The position numbers were made by a program, and so were the translations under genes. Below, piece after piece: positions 1-15,000 of a stretch of DNA of 64,000 nt. The notes under the pieces are model-generated. The model was not told where the DNA came from, did no database searches, and saw only the letters and a program-made list of their open reading frames with translations. Position 1 is the stretch's first letter; each line of letters begins with the position of its first letter. The stretch is from Antennarius striatus (taxonomy: Eukaryota; Chordata; Actinopteri; Lophiiformes; Antennariidae): positions 2,889,501 to 2,953,500 of the forward strand of contig NC_090795.1 of assembly GCF_040054535.1 (NCBI RefSeq), in the 5' to 3' direction.

Positions 1-3000
1 TAAGCACCGTGTGCCGAAAATACAATTAAACCTAATCTGTTGGACGGGGTCGAGCTGCGTATTTATTCCACCTAAGTGTTCTTTATAAACGCCATGAATA
101 AGAGCAGGACGTCTGTGTGCAGACGAGGCAGAAGGGCTGACCATTACACTGGCCTAGAATATAAAATAACCATTTCTAACACAAAATGATCACACGGCGA
201 CCCAAAAAAGTGACTCAGCGGCAATTGTTTACTCCAGGATGGAGCACATGTGTAGGCTTAAGTGTTCCAAAAAAGAAGGACACAGAAAGGGCTGCTGGTG
301 GCACTGCATGCCCAGATTGAGGGCCAGATGGCCTCACCACTAAAAACCCACTTGCCTGCCATTCACTCATGCGGGTGGGAGGTGGAGGGGGGGTCACTGT
401 GTGTCACTGTGTGTCATGACAGAGACGAAGCCGCCATGGAGGCGAGGCTGAGCTGGGGTGACTTGATTAAGCAATAAACTGGTTTTGGATCCGTTTGTGG
501 GGAGAGTGGGTGACTGCTGCTGGGGGGGACGCTACATGGCAACCATGCATGGTAACCAGAAAACACACACACAGACATGGACACACACACACTGAGCTTT
601 CATTAGCAAGTGCAATGGAATTAGGTTTCGAGGTTAGGGCTAAAAGGTGAAGGGTTGCATTAAAGTAACACCAGAGAAGACACATGGACTCAGTGGAGAC
701 CTGAACAGATGAAGACTCTTTATGTAATCCTGACCTGACTCAGCCAAGGAAGCACACACACAAAAGTCTCACTTCTACTCTGGACACCTTGCAAAAAAAA
801 CAAACCCCACTGGTGATAAATGTGAAACAGATCCAAGGAGCAAATGTGCTTTCGATGTTATCTGGCATTCGATGAATTATCAGGTCAATGCTGGGCATGA
901 AACAGCTATAAATGTAAATTTATCCTCCTGTAAAAAGCACTATTATATCACAGTAAAGAGTTTCCTGTCTTCATCCCGTCTGACTCCTTGGCCGAGGAAC
1001 CGGCAGTGATGGCTGCGATGAAAAGTGGTTGGATCGATCAAACTAGTTCAGGAGATTTTTCTCAATGTGTTAACAGAGCGCTGCACCCTCTCACCGCATA
1101 TCATGCTATTTCACGTAGACGCCCTTAAAAAAATCTCTCTGTCTGGTAAAAATATCAAAGTAATGCCAGCAAACAATACGGCTATAAATTAAAACGGGTG
1201 TGGTTTCTCCAAAAAAATATCCAACAGCTTTAATTTGTAGAGTTCATCTGTCTGGAGCACCATCTCGTTTAGTGCCACAAGTTCTCAAAAGATTTGGTAG
1301 AAAATAAACTGGATCGGGTGACTTTTCACCTGCGTCCCAACTATCAATGTTTGACCACTGTTCACCTGAAAGGTCAAACTCATCTAATTCTTTTAGGAGA
1401 GGTGAGATCAGATACTAAAAGCATTCAGATCGAAAAGAATTTTCCACCATCATGGTGGGACTGGAGGCAGAAGTCATTCTACGTTCCTTCTCTGCAGCAT
1501 GAGGCCTTCACAGCAGGGAACCAGTAACAAAACCATATGTGAGTAGTTCCTCCAAAATACATAGAAGGGAACAAGAAGTTGTTTCGTTGTGCTTTTAAAT
1601 GACTGAATAACCACTTTGTCATCTGAGGACAGAGATCTCTCTGCAGGGGATGAGCTTCAAGCAACAAGCAGCACTATGAAATATCCCCTTCCATTCAAAA
1701 TATGTGCAGCTATCCCAGACGTTTCCTGTATTGCGGATGTACCGTGACCTTCGCCTCCTCCAGTGAGTGTGAGTGTGCTTCAGCCCCTGAAACGTGAGAT
1801 CCTAGCAGTCGGGAAAGGTGACAAAGAAAGGGGACAGGAAAGATTAGCCCTCGGTATCCAGGTAACAGTCGTAAACACGATGGAACCAAGAGTGAACACA
1901 GATCGAATAAAGACTTTGCGAGAGTTTCTAGGTGCATGTCGGGTTGTTTTGGCTGCTGCACAAACAGGAAGTGAGTATCACACCTGCAAACGGAACCTCA
2001 TGTCAGCGTAGTTTAAATGTGGAATGGCTGCACACAAACTGCGACACTCCTTTGCTAATTAACTCCATCTTGCATCACTTCCTGCTCTTTTCCAACCTTT
2101 ACAAGATAGTAGTAGTGGGATGCTAGCAACAACTTATGGCGGTACATTGACGCGGTCCGTTTCCTTCTGATTACACATTCGCAGATGAGTAATCTCGTGC
2201 ACATTCTGCACATATTTTGTCTTATGCCCACATTTCATGAGCAAGACATTCTGTACTCACTGAACTCAGTATGATGGAATCATGAGGAAGAGAAATACTA
2301 AAATATTATGCACGCCTACAACTTTCCTGTACCGACTGTAACAGTACATTCTGCATTAATGCTCTCCAAAAGGACACAGTGCTCTTTTCAAAACACACAG
2401 TCCTCAGTCTGATGATGGAAAATTTTAAGCTAGTAAAACTTTGGAAAAGTGAGGCTTAGAAATGCATGCACTGAATATGGCAAGGCCAGCGTAGCTCTGG
2501 CTGTCCAGCGTGGGTCTCTGAGGAGGATGATGCAATCCAGGATGGGAGGGGATGTTGAAGATGGAGGAGAGGGGGCACAAATATGTTGACTAGTACGAGA
2601 TCGATCCCCCTCCTCCTCTTCCAACACGTCCGTGGCAGTCCCCACCCAATGCTGAGGACCATCTGGAGCGACTCGTGATCCAGCTGATTAAAAGCAGTTG
2701 GGGCCTTCGGTGAGATACGGCCAGAGGAATGTTGAGACTGTGGAAAAGTGCAGGGATACGTGTGAATGTGTGTCTAAGAGGTGTGCGTGAATTTTAACAG
2801 TGTGTACGCGATGGTCTGCATGCATCCACTTGTGGTGGAGCACGTGTGTGGGAGCAGCCACGTGTCCATTAGCGCCCGTCGTTAGCGATCAATCAAATCA
2901 AAGAAGAAAATGCCCTGGAGCTCAGTTGATGGATGTCCCCACTGGGATTACTGGGATGGCTGAATGGGAACATCTCTGCACCTCAATCACAGCTCTGTAC

Positions 3001-6000
3001 CACATGGTTTCTTTACCCTATTAGCCTCTACGTAGAAACATAGCTTAAGACTGCAAGGCATCAACCTCTGCAGACACCAGCAGTAGAAACCAGTTTAAAT
3101 GTCGGCCCAAACACGACAAGCTTTCTCCTTGCAGTCCAACCTTCCAAACCTGAAGGTATTTACTAGGTGCACCCACCGCGCGGCGTCAACGTTATCCATC
3201 AGAGGTCCAAATGGAAACCAGACAGAGATTCTCATCCCCGCTGATGGAGCATGATTCAAGAGCTCACAGTTCATCTTTACTGCTGTCCTCCCAACAGGGA
3301 ACCCCCCTTGCGGTTAACGTTGTTCTTAACATGTGTTTTACAGCTTAATTGAATAATGAAGCGATGAAAGAAAAGGAAAAACCACAGGACCCAGGACTGC
3401 ACCAGAGGAGGGTTGTGCGGTGGAGGGCTGAGCGCTTTGGTTTCAGTTGCCTTTTTATAAGCACTGCAGCTCCACGTCTGTCAGAGACACATTATCTTTG
3501 CCAAACTAAATCCAGCAAGGAGCAAAATACCAACTGTTAAGTCACACTATATCCATCAGTGTGATCACCACAGCAGCTGCTTTAAATGTAGCATCATGTT
3601 ATGTAATTAAATCCAGGCTTTATAATTTAGTAGAGCCAATTCAATCCAGGTTAACTGGCATTTCACGAATGGAGCCTTTTCACGGTGCATCTGGCTGCCT
3701 GCTTTTTTCCCGTAACTGCTTGGCTGTTCAGGACTTTCCATCGTATTTGTACACTGTGCTGAGTTGTATTTAAAATGTGGCAGAGCACAACAACAGAGAA
3801 TGTGTCCTCACAAATTAACTTTAACAAACTCATTAATTTGCATGTGTTCGCTGCTTTTCGGGAAACTGAACCAAGGTTTTATTTCCTGACATATAACACT
3901 CTCACATTCGTTTATCTGTGGAGGCGTGCTACATATGAGTCTCTTTTGTTCCCGTTCTCTCTCTCACACACAAACATCACACATTTCACACATCCAGACT
4001 TCACAAGGGCCTTTATATGGCATATTAATGGCTCAAAGTATTTCTGTCAACCTACTTCTGCACCTTTTATAATGTGTTACATCCGTCCTGTAAATGCACA
4101 GATTGTGATGTGATCTGTCCCCTCTAGTGCATATTTGTGCTATCGTTATTAGCTTGTATGTGGAACTGGTTGGAACTGATTCTTTCCTCAGCAAAGAGTA
4201 TAAATACATCAAAATCTGGAAGCAAACAATCATATAATTCAACAGCTTTCAATTTTATTTGCAGCTAGGAGACACAAGTGCCTCGACAGATCCGAATGGA
4301 AAGGGTTTGCTTCCTGCAGCAGCTGCAGCGCTTCCTAGAACATCAAACTAACTCTGCATGCACATAAATCCCTAGAACGTAAAGAATTCCTATGTGAAAC
4401 AAAAATAACAATATCATGCACAGTGTGATTAAAACACCATCAAGTCCAACATGTGCATGAAACAACACATAGAGAAGCCGTTTGGCAGATGAGTTAGAGG
4501 CTGTGATGGAGGACCCGGAGCAGAACTGAACTCAGCAGGTCTCTAGGCCATGACGACCACACCCAGGCCCAGCTGGAAACAATGAAAGCCTCATACTCTC
4601 ATCTCCTTCTCTCTCCATCCATCTCCTGTCCTCTACAACCGCCTCTTTTCAATGCACATCACAAACCCTCCAGGATCTCAATCTTTAGTGCATTTTTCAA
4701 CTCTTTCCTTTCTTCTGCCACCCCTGGTTTCTTTTGTCTTTGTTTATCAGACTGTTTTCTAATCATTCTTGGGCCCCACGCTATACAGAGGGAGTGTCCC
4801 CCCGCATTCTCCGTCACCACAGTAAACACTCCCGTTGACTGGTGAGCCATTCTCTCTGGCATGCACGCACAGGCCTCTTTAAAAAATAAAAGCCAAAGGA
4901 AAACAGTGAGGCAGAAACAGATGGATGTCATTTGTGTTGTCAAGACCGGCAAGCAAACTGATTGGACTTCTGTAAGCAAAGCAATTCAGAAACATAGCAA
5001 ATTTGGTGCCACCTTCCTCTGGTGACCTCTCCTCTGCAATGCTGTCAGATTGGTTTTGTTTGCAATTCATCACTGTTGATTAGTCTATCAGGGCGCAGCC
5101 AGCCTCCGTCTGAGGACCACAGGTGCTGGAGGTGCTCTGAATGCTAATGTGCTAGCATCTCATCAGCATCAGAACAAAACACTGCACCCACTGACTGACA
5201 CAGGATGGGACAGAGGATATTATTAATGTTGTCCGAATCGCTGAAGCCTCGACCAATCGTGAGCTCTGGCGCTGAGCATCCAGCCAATTAAAGCCACTTT
5301 TACTACAGCACTTCAAGGATGTGTGAGGAACAGGAAAATCTGTCAGGCTGTTTAGATGGGGAGCTGTAAGCACAGGAAAATGATTCTTTGAAATTGCATT
5401 CTCCTCAAGAATATTGATCCATCCATCAGCTAAATGTGATTGTGAAGGACAGGCAGTGATCGCGGATGACCGTCACACACCAGTGATCTATGGATTCTAT
5501 GTCGGGGCTCTGCAGAAGGATTATGCATTCTCTGCCGTTCCACCTTCTGACCGTTTTGCATGACGTAACAGCTTTTAGTAGGTTGTTTGAGTTTAGATGT
5601 ACCGTGCATCAACATAACAGCACCAGATTTCAGATGATGACAATTCATACAAAAAAAAAATAGCCAATGAGCTGAGGATATTACCGGTTCACCTCGAGTG
5701 ACAGAGCAGCAGGGGGTGGGGCGAAAGATTTGGTGTGTAAACACGTATAGATGATAACATAGACACACACACAAGCATGCAGCTCCATCCACTGGTGAGG
5801 CTCCTCCCAGCACGGTCTGCATTGCACCAAAGAGAGCTGCATCTTTTCCAAGCCACTTTTTCCTAAAGGAGCCTCTGCAGCATCCACAGTCTTTCACACT
5901 TAGATCCTCCTCCGTCTTCTTTCTCATCCTCTCCTTGTCTCTTCTCTCGGTTTAAAGGATTCACATACATGGAATACGATAGAAAAAAGGCTGTTCTTAT

Positions 6001-9000
6001 ATGCCATCCTTTAACTGTGTTACCAAGGTTACACTCCAAGGACAAGGTGCTTCTTGGCTCAAAATTTTCTCTTCAATTTGTCACCCGTAATTCTGGCACA
6101 TACAAACCTCGACAAGAACAAGCATTGCTGCACGTTTAATGTAGGTTTTTGTACGCATGTCGTCGGGCTTATGTGCACGCATAGGAAGGGGGAAGTGGGG
6201 GGGACACTGATGCGACGTGAGGTGATTCAGCTTTTTGTTCCTGCAGCTTTTCACTGCAAACACAGTAAAACTGCTGAGGCCAGCAGGACTAAAGCACACA
6301 TTTATGAACATGGCAGGGTTTAGTGGAGGAAGCAATGCACAACGTGTTACTTAATAGTGAGACAACACAGAACTAGTAACCACAAGAAGCACAGATTACA
6401 TGTATTCATCATAGGGGATCGAACTGAGTAGTGTTCTGAAAAATAATTATAATGAAGCCTAGTCTTAAATCATTACATCCAAATTCAGTGATGATGCATT
6501 CATTTCATCTGCACATTTCTTCACCGTTATGGCCTTCCGTCCAGATAAAGGCATCACGCATTACAATCAATTATTAACGAGTACATACTTGTTCTGTGTG
6601 CGATCCACTCTTATAGAGAGTAAATAACACAGACATTAAGGACGGAACAGATGTTTAAACTGTTGAAAACCAAACAAAAAGGTCAGTCCATCTTCTTCAG
6701 TGATGACTAATGAACTAACAATGGTCATGGACACAGCTTTCAGACAAGCAGCGTCACACGACACATGTGGACGCCGCCTGGGACGGCATTAAGATCTCAA
6801 GCGAGCAAGGAGAATCCTTTAGACCGATTGATTTTATGCCCGAGGACAGCTACAAGGAGCAAGTGACAGGATCGAGGTTTGGACATCTCAGGTTGAAGAT
6901 AATGTCAGCGTCTCAAAACAAACTCATTATTAAGCTGCAGAAACTCGCAAATCGAACAATTTAACAGCATCTGTGACTAGAAATAAATGGATGAGGCAGA
7001 CAGAGCAGAACAAATATGTTCTTTTAGTATGAAGGACACGTAGATACAAATCTGATTACAGTTCTGAAGTCTATTTAGCACCAATTTGGAAGTTTTATGA
7101 CTCTCCTTCCCTCCGTTTTTCCCGCCCGTCTCGCCGCTGCTCAGCTGCATTCATATGCTAATGGACGAGCAATTGTGTGCACAAACAGCCAGGAATTTCT
7201 TTCCACAAAGAAGAAATGGAGATGGAAAGAGAGAGGGAAGAAAAGGACAGACAGACAGACAGTGAGTCCAGACAAAAGTGGGCTGATGCACATCAGAGGC
7301 CCAAATCACCTTACAAAGAAGGGTTCACGACAAGAGCACAAAGCGCCCAGAGCTGGCTTTCTACTCTACCAGTAGTGTATGTTGGTGCGTTATGCTAGTT
7401 TAGCTTCTTGAAGCTGCTGCAAAAAATAATCATTTTAATTTACTGAGCAACTGGAAAGCAAAAAAGAACACTGCAATAAGTTGAGTTAAAATTACAAACA
7501 TGTAAGTAATCTAGATAAGCAAACTGAAAAAAGCAACAATCAACAAATCAATCAATCATCAGAGCTTGAGCTGATAGATTGTGTCAGAAATATTCCATCA
7601 ATTACATAACAGATAAATAAAGACTCCCCTGCTGTTATATGACTTAACTATTGTTTGTTGTTTGCCTTTTGATTCTCTCCTGCAAAGCCCATGTGATGCT
7701 TTTCCTGCTGTGATGGGTGTGGTCCGTCGCCAAGGGGATGTCATTTGAAGAGACTACCAATGCATGATGAGAAGGCCATCCCCCAGAGCCGGTTGCATCT
7801 AAACAAAGAGGGGACATCCAGCCCAACACCTCGACCCGACAACCCTTCAGAGACAGAGAGCAGGTGGGCCAATTAGAGTCCCCAGAGGACCCCCACTCAG
7901 ATGCAAGAAAAGCTCTCTATAATTGGCTTCTTCATCTATGAATTATTAATCCTGGTCGCTCTTTGAGGATTTTGACAGAGTAGGGTCGTGACAGTGTACC
8001 CTCTGACACGTACTTCTGTTTAACCACCCAGCGCCATATAACAGCGACAAAAATGGAACCACAAAGACACACAACAACCTGGGGTGGACCGATGCCAACT
8101 AGGATTGTTTTTGCTCCATGGAACATCAACCATAATGAATTATTTACTATACTATAGGTTGAGTATTCTCTCCATTCAGAACTATACATTTCAAAGCATC
8201 TGTTTCTCCATTGTGTTCTGTATAAAAACAGTTTTCATATTGGTGCAAGCTGGAAAAACGTAATCTGACCACTTGGTGACCGAAGGACCCACATGCATGT
8301 TTAAAACATGTTAAACTTGTCAAAAAGTCAAATTTTTTGCGAATGTTTTTGTTGCAACACATGCAACATCCACTTCCTTCCAAGACTGATTTGGATATAG
8401 ATTACCATAGCAACTGCACGAGCTTTGAAGCATTAGCTCCACCTCAAGTCTGTAATCAAGTTAAGTTGATGTATGGCGATAAAATGCAGCTTATCATCTC
8501 CTTTGAGAAGTTTTGAAGAAGTGGGTCTGATTACTTTATGATCAAAATAGTTGCCGGATTGATTGTTTCAGTTCTGTTTATTCTGTTTTGTCTCACTGAG
8601 AACAAAATATTGCTCAAGGGAATTCTACAAACCAAAAAAAGAAAAAAACGATTGTTTTTGGCGAGGATTGCAGCCTTGCTGTTATTGGTAACAGGATTGT
8701 TGATTCCCTGGCTCGTTTCTCTGGGTCTCACACCAGGTGTCGGCCTGTAAATATTTCATGAGGCCAATGTGCCATGCCACCGGCACACAATGGCAGTTTT
8801 CAGCGCCTCAGACAGCAGAGGCCCTCTGGAAACAGAGGCCTATCAGTTCGGCTTGGGATGCGGACAATTTTCAGCACTACTAAAATTAAATTAGGGAAAG
8901 GGGCATACCAGAGAGCAGCTCCGCCGCAATTCTTGACACGACTAGACTACTTTACTCCTCACATCAGGCATTCAATGGCAAAATGAAAAAGCAGGGAGGG

Positions 9001-12000
9001 GGAAAGTGCATGAAACAATGAGCTGTCTGTGAGAGCTTCCAGTAAAAAGGCCGAAAATACATATCAGAGATATGAGGTATTAGTCAGGGTGCCGCGTCGA
9101 CTTCTATGCATGTTGAGATATGACAATGGAGACTGTATGATAAAGAGAATGTCCACATTCATCTGTTCCTACCCACAAGGCATACGTCACGTTCTGAACA
9201 TAGAAAGGCTTTTGCCTTTCGCACCTTTGTACTTAGCATGTCATCCCATTAGAAATGGACACCCTGACCACACAGTCTTTGAACCAACGTGGTGTCTGAA
9301 GTTTGTAATTTTCCAGAGTTCCAACATCTGATTGTTCTGACTGTCTAAAAATCAAGTTAAGTCCAGGGTCACATGAGGCTGGACGTGTTTGAAAGAGCAG
9401 GGACACTCAGCGGTCAACATGCTTTGCAATCCAGACTCTCCAGTTCCACGCCACGCTACTGAATGAGCGCTGGCTATTAATATACGAGATGTCAGGGATG
9501 CCTTTCCAGGAGAACTCCAGAGAGATATGGGGGCACATGGGGGGAGGCTCATAACACAGGTGAGAAAGGGTCATAGGTAGAAAAACGTGAAGAAAAACCT
9601 GCTACAACAACAACCTCAACCTCTATACAGGGTAGAAAGTTTAGCATTTCAGCCAGGGAGCTTTGCTGTGAGCACTGTTATCATCATCACACCTAATAAA
9701 AGGTTCAAAATGACAAAAAAAGACTAACTCCATCTTGCCTTATCAGTCCTTCAGTTCAAATGCTTACCTGATTGCTCCAGGCACAGTACAGATCACAGAT
9801 CAGACTCCAGTTGTTAATCATACAGTCAAGAACTTTAAAATTAGACATTTCACACTGCAGTAAAAAAAAAATCCAGGAATCCCCGACACTTGCCCATCAG
9901 CAGTGGTTGATACACTGTGGTGAATCCAAGAAAGGAGTGGTGCCCCTCAGTGTCACACCGATGGAGAGGAGGGAGTAAGGAGGCAAGAGGGAATGCTCAG
10001 CAGAAGGCAAGACGTACATTTCCATCCCCATCTGGGAGACAAGCAGGCGTCCTATCGGTTGGAGCAGCTGTCCTGAACACAATCATTATCTTAGATGCAG
10101 CAAGAAAGGAAAAGGTATCAGCCTCATTCTTGAGAGAGAGAGAAAAATCCATTGGAAAAAAAGTAATCGGCACCTCCAGCATAAAAAAGTCCACTTAAAT
10201 ATTGACGTGCAGACGCAGCAGCATTACGCAGCAGAATACAGACTAAGAGATGAGAGAGGAGTCTGGACTTTTTCTTGTCATCTGCCTTTGCATCCGCCTC
10301 GTCTCCGTCTGTGGTCGCGTTTGGTCTCGGCTGGCTGTGCCTGCCGGTGCTCGTCCCCGCGGCGGTACCGGGCTGATGCAGCATGAGGATCAGAGCGGCA
10401 CAGGCCCGTTCTAAAGCATCATTCATGAGGCCGAAACGCACGACGTAAAAGGGCCAATGGACTGTTCCCCTCTTCTCTTTGATGAGCAGAATGAGGATAC
10501 ACATGAGGCTTGTAACACATCACGAAGGTTTAAGTTGTCCGTGCGATCTTGTCAGACCTATCTGCATTGACTCGGCAATGCGGGACTCTGTCCCCGACTT
10601 ATTTATTTCATTACTGTGTAAGAAAAAAAAACAAAAACTTGAGTCTATCTTGCAGGGGAAACCTTACATCGGTTTGCTGCAGCCCAACCACTGCAGAGCA
10701 GTCAGCTCTCTGAAATTATGTAAACAAACACCAAGTTTAAGACTTTTCCTGCCGTGGGATGTCAAAGAAAATGAAGTGTTTGTGAGAGGAAAACATGCCG
10801 GAAATGCACAAAAAGGAGAATCAGGATTTACGGGATGCCTGCCTGTCTTTACGTTGCTTACACCCTTTGATACTGTTGGATGTCCAGATGGTTGTGATTG
10901 TGTGATTAGCTGGAAGGCAGCATCAGCACTGAGATGCTCTGAGCTCAAAGAGCTCCAAATGAGACACTGCACAGTGGGAGTAGCCTGAGGTGGCGTTTAA
11001 AGTATTCATACATTTGTATCATCCCCTCTCCAAACACAGGGATATCAGCTAACCATGAAAGCTCAATACACACAGCAGTTAAGGCCATTTTAAACAAACA
11101 CACAACTGTGAAAACTTTGCTAATGGCGCAGCAGCAGGGTCATGTAGCTGCTAGCCTTCGCTCTGTTCAACAAGCCTTAACAGTGTAAAAGCCGTAACAT
11201 CGTATACCTGTCTAGCACAAAGAAGGGTCGTGACATCTTGAGCAACAGTGCAGACATCAGAGTTTGCGTGAGGTCAGGAGGCTAGACATACAGTCTGGTC
11301 AGAAAGGTCAGCCGAGTCCCACAGGCCACACTCTGTGGACAGACATGGCAACCCAGGGGCCCACTAGACACTAGGAACAATCCAGTTGGGGTGGTCATCA
11401 CTCACTGCTCTCCTTCGCTTGCCTCGAATGGCTCTCCAACCGCCTAGTGTCACCTATCATCAACAGCACCCCTGTTATTCCCCTTACTTGTTAGGCAAAG
11501 CCTCCAACTGCTTATTGTCACACTGGAGCACATAAGTGATGGTAGCTATCAGACACACTCAGCCAGAAAAACCACGAACCATGTTTTTGCATCTGAAAAA
11601 GCATAAAGACAAATAGTCACAGGCCCTTCACTTAAAATGTGACGGCGGTCTGACCCAGTCAGTGGTCTACAGATCACCAGATTTCTATTGGTTCAATGCA
11701 ATCTTGAGCTTTGCAAACACTATAAATGCTTCAGATGTAAAAAGGGATTAATACATGAAAATCTTTTACCAAGACCTGAAAAACTGACACACTATTCAAA
11801 AATATCTAGGTCAAATCGCCTACATGTAGGGCGATGATCCAAACCAATAGTTTTCCCTTTGAATAAGGATAAATATTTGACAAAATCTTGTTAATCTACA
11901 AAATATTCCAAAAGGACGTGCAAACAAAGGCTTCTTTTATCTTTATAAGAGCACCATTGCTCCAAATCTGTGCAGCTGTTTGGAAATCACAGACTTGAGC

Positions 12001-15000
12001 GCAAATGATCTCTTGTTAGGTAATAACTGAAAACGTAACAAGACACAAATGTCTGAGAATAACAGACAGTAAACAGCTGTGACATCATGCAGAAACGTGT
12101 GCATGGGCTGCGGTTGCAAAACTCATTGCATGTGCCCAACCCCCACGCCGCAGCCAATTAATTCCAATCAGATCTGAGTTATGGATCATATGGCGCTCTC
12201 TGGACAGACGGAGCTGCATGGCGTCCCACAACATTCAAAACCACAGGGAGCGCATGCATGTTTCGAAGATGTTGAGGTTAGATCATTTCATCCGATGTCT
12301 GGAAAGGAAATGTAACTCCATGTGGGGAAGAGAGGCTGGTTGCCAGACAAGTTATAAAACCCAGAGGAAGAGGTTATGAGTTGTTTTAGTCGACAGCTGT
12401 GCTCCCTATAGGTGGTCCGGTTCATTAACACTTCTGATTTGATGTTGCTGGGATGCTTTTCAATGTTCAATTTAGGATTATTACCATTTTAAAATCATGT
12501 AAATTACCACTTTTTGGGAACTCAAACCTGCACAAAATATTCTGACGGAACTATCAACGAATCGGTGTTATCCTGGATGATATAACTCGGTGGTTTCCCA
12601 AGCAATAACTGCTGGTGTGCAACTACGTATTTGCGGTCAGCTCAGAAGAATTATACTTGGGGTCACTGACGATTCACTGTAAGTAAATCTGAGAAGCTTT
12701 TTTGCAGCTGCTGACAGGATCTAAAAAACCTAAACTCGCATGGCAGGTATGACCTTATTAAAACCTTAAAAACAAATAATAATACAGAGTAAGAAAGCTA
12801 TTCTGTGGGAATGTAAATCTCATGTAAAATATGACTGCTGCCTGTTTGTATTTTTGGCCAGTACATAATGCATTGCATAACCTGTGACAGATGGTGAATA
12901 CCACCTCTATAAATGTTGTGTGGTGACACGGAGCACTGGATGCCCCTCAGACACACTCCTGACTCGGGAATGTCATGTTTTGGAGCCAAAGATAGAGCCA
13001 GATGGGGGTCAAGTGCTTCGAAGGCGATGCCTCGGGCATGTGTAATGGATAGCGTCTCAGCCTCACTGAGCATTAGACTGGTTCTGATCTGCCTGTCTGC
13101 CTATGTCTGCAACCCCGTCTCCAAACCTCCTATCTCTCATCATCTTCTCACTGCCCCCCTTTAATATATTTGAGAGGCAAAAAAAGGACGAGCCAACCGG
13201 TAAAAGAAGGATGAGATGAAAATGTGAGGTGGTTATTTTGAGCGTTATTTCACGCCCACCTCTTCCTCACACAGCCCACCCATCCATCAATCCGGCCTTC
13301 AATCGGTGGAATAACTGCGTCTATGTCGGGTGTTCCAGCAGACTAAAGGATGAGGTTCAGAGGAGTCATGCCGGGCTCGAACGTCACCTCTCTGCAAGAG
13401 GGAGGAGATAAAGGGGCCGCTAGACAGACGAGTCCGGGCGACCCTGAATACGACACAGGACACACTCAGATTTCCCTTTTAGTCATTTCCAGGAAAACAA
13501 CCGCCTGATCGCCAGCCAGTTTGATTCTGATAAGAGATGCCAAAACACACTCCAGTTTCAGCGCGACGATGCAAGGTCGATCCGGTGTTTCCAAACCGGA
13601 GGATATCCTTGAGAGTGTGTGTTACTGGTTATTCCCGAGGCACTCTCTCTCTTTCTGAGTGTATTCTAAAACAGAAGTTAGGTCACATCCAGGTCGGCAT
13701 GTTGTTTGCTGAATAGCCCAGAACCCTGATGTGCAGCACGACACACATTTGCTTTTCAAATTTATGCAAATCAAAACCACGCCGCCGCTGATGGATGGAC
13801 TGTCATCGCTGTAAACACTGAGAACCATGTGATTGCTCTCACAGTTTTGTTTTGTTAAATGTGAAAGAATAAATTAAACCTAGTACCTTTGAATAATAGG
13901 CATAATACTGTTATTAACAGGGATACGGAGTGGAAAATCCATCTCTAAAATATAAAGGAACAAATATGAACACTGTCACCGCATGTTACAGCATTCCAGA
14001 GAAATCCCAGCTTTCCCTTTCAGACGCACACGACATTCAAGTTAAATATAGCATCACTAAAAACACGCGGGAATAGAGGACGGGTGAAAGACAAGCATGC
14101 GGACAGGGGAGGAAAAAAAAAGGAGCAGGGGTTTATGGAACTGGGAGGGGCTGTGTTTACAGTGCAGCACGGAGCATTGCTAGCGCCGCCATCGGTGTCG
14201 CCTGCCCCAGAATGAACGAGGAATGTGATCGATACGGGCTGGAGAGAGGGCAGGTCCCCCTTTATTTACATTTGGTGACAGAGAGAGAGACAGAGAGAGC
14301 AGACGTTATCCACGTGGGGTGTTTGTCCCCTTGTGAGAGGGCAGCTGGGCCTAAATAACCCAGTGGTAGCAGCAGGGTGGGGTGGCAGCGATGGTGTTGG
14401 GGGGGGGGGTCTTCCTCATTAGTGAGCCAAAATGATGCAGGGTGGGTGGAGGAGAGGGGAGCCTCTTCCCGCCTGGGGTCTCAGCTGTCATTGGATCCAA
14501 TAGGAAGGGGGGGGGGAGCTGCTGCCGTTTTGGAGCAGCAAACTGAAGTTGGATTAGATTTGTGTTTGTGTTGCAGGAGGCATCAGGTGGATAAAAAACC
14601 CCACCTCCCTCCCTCACAAAGCCCACAGGCTACAAACAATCACACTGAACCCGACACTGACTCACAGGTGACTCATCTTCTGCTGAGACGCCAAACTGTT
14701 CCTCCTCGGGTTACTAAACTGATGAGAGTCCAATTTATCTTTGAGCAGGCATCCCGGTGATTTTTGCACCTTGCAAAGTGCATGCAATGTTGTTTGTGTA
14801 CTTCTATGCTAATTTCTAATAACAAAGTTTAGCTTCGTCGATGGATTTAGCTGACTTGATTCTCACTGAAGCGCCCAGAGTCTTGTTAGTTAGCAGGGAA
14901 ACAGCTTGTTTGTCCAATGTCTTCACCTGACAGCGCACAAAACATTTGTGGAAAAAGTGCTGCCACCATTAATCCACCTCAAACTTCAAGACCAGACATA

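Noticed and set aside
5430-5927. 165-codon minus-strand open frame
   Set aside because: No recognisable domain, mixed composition, no splice context; consistent with chance in intronic DNA.
10479-10988. 169-codon plus-strand open frame
   Set aside because: Low-complexity start, no family resemblance, no neighbouring exons in phase.
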